Shown: positions 8,294 through 15,293 of the stretch, piece by piece
Layout: the number at the start of each line of letters is the position of its first letter
How positions within the stretch are numbered: position 1 is the stretch's first letter
Assembly (NCBI GenBank): GCA_041623895.1
Contig: JBFJVZ010000036.1
Span: forward strand, 1-28,683
Length of the DNA stretch: 28,683 nt
Direction: 5' to 3'
From: JBFJVZ01 sp041623895
GTDB taxonomy: Bacteria > Planctomycetota > Planctomycetia > Pirellulales > Pirellulaceae
The notes under the pieces: model-generated
What the model saw: the letters and a program-made list of their open reading frames with translations, nothing else
What the model was told of the DNA's origin: nothing
Database searches by the model: none
Translations under genes and position numbers: made by a program

Positions 8294-8441
8294 ACCGGGA
8301 GGGCGACGCTCCCGCGGAGCCGAGTTTTAAACCGGGAGGGCGACGCTCCCGCGAAGCCGCGATTTTAAACCGGGAGGGCGACGCTCCCGCGGAGCCGCGA
8401 TTTGAACGCACGTGCGGCTCAGCGGGAGCTTCGCCCTCCCT
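8294..8441. repeat. Three tandem family-A units plus one inverted unit
   Basis: Three near-identical direct units start at 8294 (37 bp), 8331 (38 bp) and 8369 (38 bp). Each begins ACCGGGAGGGCGACGCTCCC and ends GAGCCG then a short A/T-rich tail. Inside each, CGGGAG and CTCCCG pair across GGCGACG. A fourth copy, GTGCGGCTCAGCGGGAGCTT followed by CGCCCTCCC (8412-8440), is inverted. The array fills the whole gap between the convergent methyltransferase (stop 8288) and DUF1501 gene (stop 8445). It could stop transcription from both sides, although there is no T-run. It is not a CRISPR: the units abut with no spacers. Confidence 0.9.
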
Positions 8442-8444
8442 CAG

Positions 8445-9854
8445 TCATGCCAGCGGCGCTAATTCCTTGATCGGTTCGCCAAATGGCAGAATCGGCATCG
8501 GGCGGCCTTGCAGATCGTACAGAATGTGCCCGTGATCGATGCCCAGATGGCGATACACGGACGCCCACAGATCGTTTGGCGTCAAGAATCTTTCGATCGG
8601 ATGTTCGCCTTTATCGTTCGTCGCTCCGATCACCTGGCCGGTTTGCATGCCACCGCCGGAGACCAGCACGGACATCGCTTTGGGCCAATGATCGCGGCCT
8701 GGTTGCTGCACACCGGTTTGCGTTCCCCGCTGAACCGTGATTCGCGGCGTACGACCGAATTCGCCAGTGGCCACTAACAGAACTTTGCGATCGAGACCAC
8801 GGTTGTAGAGATCTTCGATTAGAGCGGAGAGCGCCTGGTCGTACACCGGCAATCGCCACTGGCAATCCTTGAAGATGTGTGCGTTGACCGCATGCGAATC
8901 CCAGTTGTAGGCGGCCTCCTTGGGCCTCGGGTTCGTGGCGTTCTCCCAGATCATCGTGACGAATCGCACCCCGGCTTCGACCAGCCGGCGACCCAGGATT
9001 GCACGTTGGCCGTACGGATGCCAACCGTAGCGATCACGCAATGCTTTTGGTTCCTTTGATAGATCAAAAGCATCTCGTACTTTGTCGCTCATCAACATGT
9101 TGATCGCTTGACGGTTAAAGCCATCCATTGCTTTCATCGCGCCCGACTTGTCGATGTCGCGGCGGAATCGATCGACGCTGCTGAGCATGGCCAGCCGGTC
9201 ATCCAAGCGACTTTCCATCTCTTTCTTGATCCCAATGTTTTGGACTTTGAAGTCCGGATCACTGGGGTCGCCACCGACAATGAAAGGCGTCGTCGACGGT
9301 CCCAGCCACGCCGGTCCCATCGCAAACGTATCGATGCCGGCGCGGCTGGCGTCAACCTCGGTCACGCAAACCGGGATCTCGCTGGTACCATCTTCCAGCA
9401 TTTTTTTTACGATGCTGGTGACCGCCGGTGCATCGTTGACAGTGCCCGTCGGCGTGGCGGGGATGCGGCCGGTCATCAATCGTTTATGCCCGCCACCATG
9501 GTCGGCGAATTCATGATGAATCGAGCGAATGAGGGTAAACTTGTCCGCGATTTTTGCGTGCCTCGGCAGCAGCTCGCAAACATCAATCCCGGGCACGTTG
9601 GTTTTGATCGGCTTCAATTCACCTCGATACTCGGCCGGCGCATCCGGCTTCATATCGTATGTTTCCATGTGCGGCGGACCGCCCGGTAACCAAACAAAGA
9701 TGACCGACGTGTCGCTTAAGTCGTCGCCAGCGGCGGCAGCTTGGGCCTGGTAAGCCAGGAAGTCCGCCATGCCCAAGCCCATTACACTGAGGCCGCCAAA
9801 TTCAAGAAACGTCCGACGCTGGACCGGACCTGGACATCGTCGCTGGCTTTTCAT
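8445..9854 (-). CDS. DUF1501 protein, copy 1
   Basis: 469 aa. The N-terminus MKSQRRCPGPVQRRTFLEFG has a Tat-like RRTFLE motif before a hydrophobic stretch, so export in folded form is likely. The reading frame extends to 9926 (GTG/ATG options), but the ATG at 9854 opens the Tat signal. DUF1501 features are GGPPHMETYDMKP (about 56-68), a His-rich block (HHEFADHGGGHKRLMTGR, near 117-134), GEFGRTP and GRDHW in the C-terminal third, and a final HLGID. The family is placed with alkaline-phosphatase/sulfatase-like folds, which would make these Asp/His positions metal ligands; activity is unproven. It differs from copies 2 and 3 by ending NDLWASVYRHLGID rather than DFHATxLxLLGID. It is divergent from the Ig-like/DUF1549 gene at 10079, its likely partner. 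Confidence 0.9.
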   Translation of the reverse strand: MKSQRRCPGPVQRRTFLEFGGLSVMGLGMADFLAYQAQAAAAGDDLSDTSVIFVWLPGGPPHMETYDMKPDAPAEYRGELKPIKTNVPGIDVCELLPRHAKIADKFTLIRSIHHEFADHGGGHKRLMTGRIPATPTGTVNDAPAVTSIVKKMLEDGTSEIPVCVTEVDASRAGIDTFAMGPAWLGPSTTPFIVGGDPSDPDFKVQNIGIKKEMESRLDDRLAMLSSVDRFRRDIDKSGAMKAMDGFNRQAINMLMSDKVRDAFDLSKEPKALRDRYGWHPYGQRAILGRRLVEAGVRFVTMIWENATNPRPKEAAYNWDSHAVNAHIFKDCQWRLPVYDQALSALIEDLYNRGLDRKVLLVATGEFGRTPRITVQRGTQTGVQQPGRDHWPKAMSVLVSGGGMQTGQVIGATNDKGEHPIERFLTPNDLWASVYRHLGIDHGHILYDLQGRPMPILPFGEPIKELAPLA

Positions 9855-10078
9855 GCGTGCTGGTTTCAATGCAAGGTGGGATATTTTGGCAGGACGCCAG
9901 GAGGGGGTTTCCACAATTATGTACAAATGGATCGAACTTTGGGGACGTCAAAGTTTGGAAAAACTGGTTAAAACCGGCTGGTTTCGCTTCCGCCCTGTAG
10001 CAAACTGAGAGAAAATCTGTACTCCCACCCCACCCAGCAGCAGTTATTCTCCCCCCGTTGCTGTCGATAAAACCTTTG
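9855..10078. promoter_or_regulatory. Divergent intergenic region between DUF1501 and DUF1549 genes
   Basis: The 224 bp separate two divergent genes and should hold both promoters. An A/T-richer patch at about 9915-9980 contains GGTTAAAACC (9967-9976), a small perfect palindrome that might bind a regulator. No convincing -35/-10 pair was found and no REP-like hairpin occurs here, unlike most other gaps in the window. Confidence 0.3.
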
Positions 10079-12601
10079 ATGCCCGCATCCGATCACACCC
10101 GTTGCGCCGCCCTTGCCCGTTTCCTTTGCGGGCTGATTCTGTGCTTCTTGCCGACATCCAGCGCAGCGGAGCCGGAAACGGCCGTCGCGCTGACGACGTC
10201 GGTCGATCAGATTGATCTCGTCGGACCGGATGCTGCACAGCAAATCGTGATCACCCTGGCCGATCCAACAGGCCACCTGTCTGACGTTACCCGCGAAGTC
10301 GAATTCACGGCGCAGCCGGACGGGATCGTGGCGATTGACGAAACGGGATACGTCACGCCCCACGGGAACGGGCGGGCAACCATCACGGCAGATCACGACG
10401 GTTTAGCCAGCGTCGGGATCACGGTCACCGTTGCAGAATTCGAACGCTCACAAGCGATCAGTTTTCCCAACGACATTGTCCCGCAGTTGACGCGGGCCGG
10501 TTGCAATGGCGGGACTTGCCACGGCACGCCCAAGGGCCAGAACAACTTTCGTTTGTCGCTGCTGGGATACGAACCGGATTCCGATTACGAATTTCTGACG
10601 CGCGAATCACGTGGACGACGAATTTTTCCGGGGGCTCCCGCGCGAAGCTTGCTATTGGAAAAGGCCAGCGGCGGTCAACCGCATCGCGGCGGCACACGGA
10701 TCGAAAAACAAAGCGTTGCCTACAATCTGATCCATCGATGGATTGCCGACGGGCTGCCGTATGGTCCTGAAGATGATCCAACCGTTCAGCGGATCGAAGT
10801 GACACCGGCCGAACGCGTCATCCAGCGTCATGGCGAGCAACAATTGACGGTGACCGCGCATTTCAGTAACGGAACGAGTCGCGACATCACGCGGGTGGCG
10901 GAATACAAAGCGAATCAGCCGGACATGTGTGACGTCGATCATCACGGGCTGGTATCGATCAAAGAGCTGACCGGCACCGCGGCGGTGATGGTGCGTTTCC
11001 AGGAACATGTGGACGCCTTTACGGCAACGATTCCGCTGGGAGTGCCCACGCCCAACCTGCCGCAACCGGCGAACTTCATCGATGAATATGTCTTCGCCAA
11101 GCTCCGCACGCTGGGCTTGCCAGCTTCGCAAATCTGCGACGATTCGACCTTTGTGCGACGTGCGTCGCTGGACATCGCCGGCCGGTTACCCACGCTTGCG
11201 GAGACAGTTGCGTTTCTAAATTCGGAGAATCCCGACAAACGTGCCGCGCTGATTGACGATCTGCTGGGCAGTGAAGGTTACGTCGATTGGTTCGCCAACA
11301 AATGGTCGGGAATCCTTCGCAACAAAGCCAACGGAAATCTCGAACAAGTCGCCAGAGAGACTTACGGTTTTCATGCCTGGATTCGCGATAGTCTGCGGAC
11401 CAACAAACCCTTTGATCGGTTCGCCAGGGAATTAATCACGGCGCGCGGAAAACCGAGCACCAATGCAGCGGTTTCCTGGTACAGGGCTGTCAGTGATCCC
11501 AATGAACGGATGGCAGACATTGCTCAGGTTTTTTTGGGAGTGCGAATTCAGTGTGCCCAGTGTCACCATCATCCCTACGAAAAATGGAGCCAAGATGACT
11601 ACCATGGCTTTGCTGCTTTCTTTTCCACGATCGACCGCAAGGAGGTTCGCAAGCTACCCGAAGACGACATCCTGTATCACAAGCGAGTCATCGCAGTCGC
11701 CAAAAACCCCAACACCAACCAGCAGCTGAAACCCACGCCACTGGATGGTCAGCCCCTGGAGATACCTGCTTCGCGCGATCCGCGGATCGATCTTGCTGAC
11801 TGGATGAGCGACGAATCGAATCCATACTTTGCCAAGGTGTTGGTCAATCGATATTGGAAACATTTTTTCGGTCGCGGGCTGGTCGAACCCGAAGACGACA
11901 TCCGCGTCACTAACCCGGCAACGCACCCGCAGCTGTTGGACGATTTGGCCAAGTCGTTCATTCAATCTGGATACGATTTGCGGCAACTGTGCCGGCTGAT
12001 TTGTAATAGCAAGTCGTATCAGCAGAGTTCGTTTCCAAATCGGTACAACGAAGACGACGCGCAGAACTTTGCCCGCTACTATCCACGCCGCTTGGCTGCA
12101 GAAGTGATGCTGGATGCGATCAACGATGTGGCCGGTGCCAAAAACAGTTTCAACCGGCAACCACTGGGGGCCCGAGCCGTCGCGTTGCCCGATGATTCGG
12201 CCAACAACGAGTCGTTCTTCTTGCGAGCCTTCGGCCGACCACAAATGGATACGGCTTGCGAGTGCGAACGTTCCACGAGCGCCGACCTCGCCCAAAGCCT
12301 GACATTAATTAACTCGGACACCATTCACCAAATTCTGCAAACGACAACCGGCACCGCACGGCAGTTGGCAGCCGACAAGCAGCGCGATGATGAATCCAAG
12401 ATCGTCGACTTGTATATGCACGCGTTGTCACGAAAACCGGACGAGCATGAACTTACCACCGGACTCGCTCACCTGAAAAAGAAACGGGAACAATCGGCCG
12501 CTGATCCAGCTGCTCTGCCGGCTAATCAAGCGGAGCGAGAAGCTTACGAAGACATCATTTGGGTCGTCGTGAACACCAAAGAATTCTTGTTCAATCATTG
12601 A
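10079..12601 (+). CDS. Ig-like/DUF1549/DUF1553 protein with haem-like motifs
   Basis: 840 aa exported protein. An in-frame TTG lies at 10058; the ATG at 10079 fits the signal peptide (about 1-30, ending SSAA). Order: a bacterial Ig-like (Big_2) domain at about 35-118; a short cytochrome-like segment with CNGGTCH (142-148) and later RIFPGAP; a second Big_2-like domain at about 238-318; DUF1549/PSCyt2 at about 332-540, including CAQCHHHPYEKW (492-503); and DUF1553/PSD1 from about 568 to the end (LVNRYWKHFFGRGL). CAQCH is a standard c-type haem site; the first motif has CX4CH spacing, which is rare. These proteins are a planctomycete hallmark of unknown role. It lies divergent from DUF1501 copy 1 and upstream of a PPC-domain protein. 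Domain assignment is firm, function open. Confidence 0.92.
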   Translation: MPASDHTRCAALARFLCGLILCFLPTSSAAEPETAVALTTSVDQIDLVGPDAAQQIVITLADPTGHLSDVTREVEFTAQPDGIVAIDETGYVTPHGNGRATITADHDGLASVGITVTVAEFERSQAISFPNDIVPQLTRAGCNGGTCHGTPKGQNNFRLSLLGYEPDSDYEFLTRESRGRRIFPGAPARSLLLEKASGGQPHRGGTRIEKQSVAYNLIHRWIADGLPYGPEDDPTVQRIEVTPAERVIQRHGEQQLTVTAHFSNGTSRDITRVAEYKANQPDMCDVDHHGLVSIKELTGTAAVMVRFQEHVDAFTATIPLGVPTPNLPQPANFIDEYVFAKLRTLGLPASQICDDSTFVRRASLDIAGRLPTLAETVAFLNSENPDKRAALIDDLLGSEGYVDWFANKWSGILRNKANGNLEQVARETYGFHAWIRDSLRTNKPFDRFARELITARGKPSTNAAVSWYRAVSDPNERMADIAQVFLGVRIQCAQCHHHPYEKWSQDDYHGFAAFFSTIDRKEVRKLPEDDILYHKRVIAVAKNPNTNQQLKPTPLDGQPLEIPASRDPRIDLADWMSDESNPYFAKVLVNRYWKHFFGRGLVEPEDDIRVTNPATHPQLLDDLAKSFIQSGYDLRQLCRLICNSKSYQQSSFPNRYNEDDAQNFARYYPRRLAAEVMLDAINDVAGAKNSFNRQPLGARAVALPDDSANNESFFLRAFGRPQMDTACECERSTSADLAQSLTLINSDTIHQILQTTTGTARQLAADKQRDDESKIVDLYMHALSRKPDEHELTTGLAHLKKKREQSAADPAALPANQAEREAYEDIIWVVVNTKEFLFNH

Positions 12602-12661
12602 CCGTGAAATATTTTTACCGAATCGCAAGGCGAAGTCCCGCGAACAAGTCCGGCGTCTATG

Positions 12662-12735
12662 ACCGGGACGGCGAAGCTGCTGCTGAGCCGCAGGTCCGCT
12701 CAAATCGCGGCTCGGCGGGAGCCTCGCCCTCCCGT
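12662..12735. repeat. Family-A inverted pair at the start of the PPC-domain gene
   Basis: The left arm (12662-12692) reads ACCGGGACGGCGAAGC then TGCTGCTGAGCCGCA. The right arm (12705-12735) is its inverted relative, CGCGGCTCGGCGGGAG then CCTCGCCCTCCCG. Together they can fold into one long imperfect hairpin or two small ones. In the frame of the following gene the unit is open and would encode residues rich in Ala, Glu, Ser and Pro, a translation commonly seen when this repeat is swept into planctomycete gene models. The placement 22 bp before the ATG at 12757 makes the start of that gene uncertain. Confidence 0.85.
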
Positions 12736-12756
12736 TTAGGACGCGCACTTCGCGTC

Positions 12757-15213
12757 ATGTTTGTCGCTGCCTTGCTGTTTTCAGACAACGCCTTTGCCCA
12801 ACTTCCCACGGCCAATCTGACGCGCATGGAACCGCACGTGGGCAAGGCCGGTGATTCGGTGGAACTTAACTTGATCGGCGAGAATCTGGATCAGTTGACG
12901 GGGCTTCGTTTCACGCATCCGGGTATTGCCGCCGAACCGGTGTTGCTGCCAGCCGATGACTTTTACCCAAGTCGCATCAATGGCACACGATTCAAAGTCA
13001 GCATCGCTGAAGATGTGCCCGCGGGCATTTACGAAGCGCGTGCGGTCGGGTACTTCGGCCTTTCCACCGCCCGGCCTTTCGTTGTCGCCGCCGCAGATTC
13101 CAACGAAATCAACGAAACCGCTGGAAACAACGACCCCGAAAACGCCATGCCGGTGGAAATCAATTCGATCGTCAATGGAACGATCGCGTCACGAGCTGTC
13201 GATTGGTTCAAGTTCACAGCCAAGTCCAATCAAACGGTGCTGCTGGAAGTCGTCGCCGAGCGGATCGATTCGCGACTCGACAGCCAATTAATCCTGTACG
13301 ATGCCGACGGTCGCGAACTTGATCGCAACCGGGATACGTATGGTCGCGACTCTGTGCTTCGAGTGCGTGCGGATCGCGATGCTGAGTATTACGTGGCCTT
13401 GTCCGACATTCTGTTTCGCGGCGGCAGCGAGCATTTTTATCGATTGCGAATCCATGATCAGCCGCACGTGGACTATGTATTTCCACCCGCCGGGCAACCG
13501 GGGTCGACGGGACGATACAGCTTGCACGGTGCGAATCTTCCTGGTGAATCGATCGAAACCGACATTGCTTTAGCGAACAAAGCCGTCGCGCCGTCGGGTT
13601 TTTTCCCGGGACAACCGCGTCAGGGAATCTTGCCAGGCTTTGTCTACCAACACGGTGATGCCAATCCAGTTCGCATCGGTTTCGCGACCGCGCCCGTGGT
13701 GATCGAAGACTTCGCTTCGGCAATCCAAGAGGTCTCGATCCCGGCGGAAATCGCAGGACGATTCGATCAACCTGACGATGAAGACTCGTTTCGATTCACA
13801 ACAAAAAAGGGCGTGACGTACTGCGTCGAAACGATCGCCGACCGCATGGGTTTTGCCGTCGACCCCTGTCTGCTGATTCATCAGATCGACGTTGATGAAC
13901 AAGGTTCCGAGACATTGACATTGGTCGCTGACAACGACGACATGCCTTCTTTTTTTAGTGTGGACGGAAAAGATTCGATCAACGCCGACACCAGCGACGC
14001 AGCTGTCAGCTTTACTGCCCAGCGTGACGGACCGCACCAGGTCACCATCGTCAACCAATTCGGCGACGGCGGACCAGCGCACATTTACCGATTGGCGATT
14101 CGGCAGCCCACACCCGACTTTCAATTAATCGCGACAACGGAACGCCCACTAGCCACCAACCGGGCCGGCTATTCCGTGACACCGCATTTGCGACGTGGTG
14201 CGAGATGGGGCATCCGCGTCATCTGCCCACGGCAAGATGGTTTTGCAGGCGACATTCTGGTCACCGCCGAGGACCTGCCGGCTGGCGTGACGGCGAAACC
14301 ACTCACCCTGAGCGGGAAAACAGATCAAGGAATTTTGGTGGTCAGCGCGGACTCCAACGCCCAATCTTGGTCGGGCGACATTCGCATTGTGGGACGCGCA
14401 AAGGTCGCTGAGGCGGAACTGGTCCGCGAAGCTCGATTCGCATGCCTGGTTTGGGGGCACATTTTCGCGGATTCGATCCGTGTCCGTTCACGACTTACCG
14501 AGCGAGTTCCCCTGTCGGTAAACCAGCACGAAAATGCGCCGGTCGTGATCGAGCCCGCAGAAGACAAGATTTGGACCGTCGAAATCGGCAAGCAACTGGA
14601 GATCCCGATCAAGGTCACCGATAATGGATCGCGAACCGGCAATCTGACCATCGAGCCGCGAGGTTTATTCGGAATGCTGCGAAGCCCGCCGACAGTCAAC
14701 ATTGCGGAAAACGAATCTACGGGCACACTGAAATTCAGCTTCGCGCCCAACGGCAATTTCCAGGTCACGGCGGGACATCATCAGTTTTCGCTGCACAGCA
14801 CCGGCGTGGCCAAGTATCGGCAAAACGTCAAAGCCAGCATTGATGCGGTGACAGATCAACAGCGAATCGACAAGCTCGTCGCACAGATTGCTGCCGAATC
14901 GGAACAGGCAAAGGTCGCGTTGGAGCAAGCTCGGGCGGCGCTAGCTTCGATCACGCAGAAAACGAATGCCCTGTCGGCTGAAGCCAAGGCGGCGGCGCAG
15001 GAAGAACTGGAAAAAGCAAAGCTGGCGGTGCAAACGGCCGAGCAAACCGCCAAGACGTCTGCTGAAAAATTGAAATTAGCCGAGCAAGCAAGAACGGAAA
15101 TCACCAAACGAGTTAAATCGACCAGCGACACCGCCAAAGAAAAGAACACCAACTTCGCAGCCTGGTCCGAACTGATCACCGTCAATGTCATCGACCCGAA
15201 CGAAAACAAGTAG
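12757..15213 (+). CDS. Exported protein with pre-peptidase C domains and C-terminal coiled coil
   Basis: 818 aa from the ATG at 12757. Order: short signal-like stretch (1-14, FVAALLFSDNAFA); an IPT/TIG-like beta domain (about 17-110, LTRMEPHVGKAGDSVELNL); a pre-peptidase C-terminal (PPC) domain (about 127-232, ending HFYRLRI); a second PPC-like domain (about 300-450, ending HIYRLAI); further beta domains; then a coiled coil at about 700-797 rich in Ala, Glu, Lys and Gln. No enzyme motif was seen, so it is probably structural or binding. The signal lacks basic residues before its hydrophobic core, so translation may begin upstream: a GTG at 12604, two bases after the previous stop, is in frame but reads through a REP-like repeat. 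It lies between two DUF1549/DUF1553 genes. Confidence 0.87.
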   Translation: MFVAALLFSDNAFAQLPTANLTRMEPHVGKAGDSVELNLIGENLDQLTGLRFTHPGIAAEPVLLPADDFYPSRINGTRFKVSIAEDVPAGIYEARAVGYFGLSTARPFVVAAADSNEINETAGNNDPENAMPVEINSIVNGTIASRAVDWFKFTAKSNQTVLLEVVAERIDSRLDSQLILYDADGRELDRNRDTYGRDSVLRVRADRDAEYYVALSDILFRGGSEHFYRLRIHDQPHVDYVFPPAGQPGSTGRYSLHGANLPGESIETDIALANKAVAPSGFFPGQPRQGILPGFVYQHGDANPVRIGFATAPVVIEDFASAIQEVSIPAEIAGRFDQPDDEDSFRFTTKKGVTYCVETIADRMGFAVDPCLLIHQIDVDEQGSETLTLVADNDDMPSFFSVDGKDSINADTSDAAVSFTAQRDGPHQVTIVNQFGDGGPAHIYRLAIRQPTPDFQLIATTERPLATNRAGYSVTPHLRRGARWGIRVICPRQDGFAGDILVTAEDLPAGVTAKPLTLSGKTDQGILVVSADSNAQSWSGDIRIVGRAKVAEAELVREARFACLVWGHIFADSIRVRSRLTERVPLSVNQHENAPVVIEPAEDKIWTVEIGKQLEIPIKVTDNGSRTGNLTIEPRGLFGMLRSPPTVNIAENESTGTLKFSFAPNGNFQVTAGHHQFSLHSTGVAKYRQNVKASIDAVTDQQRIDKLVAQIAAESEQAKVALEQARAALASITQKTNALSAEAKAAAQEELEKAKLAVQTAEQTAKTSAEKLKLAEQARTEITKRVKSTSDTAKEKNTNFAAWSELITVNVIDPNENK

Positions 15214-15293
15214 CACACTGGTTTGGTTTAGCACGGATCACCACACCGTATGGACGGATTGCCAATCCATCCCGCAAATCCCATGACCCACCA

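Noticed and set aside
8294..8441. Tandem repeats considered as a CRISPR array.
   Set aside because: The units abut each other with no spacers, one copy is inverted, the same unit occurs elsewhere, and there are no cas genes.
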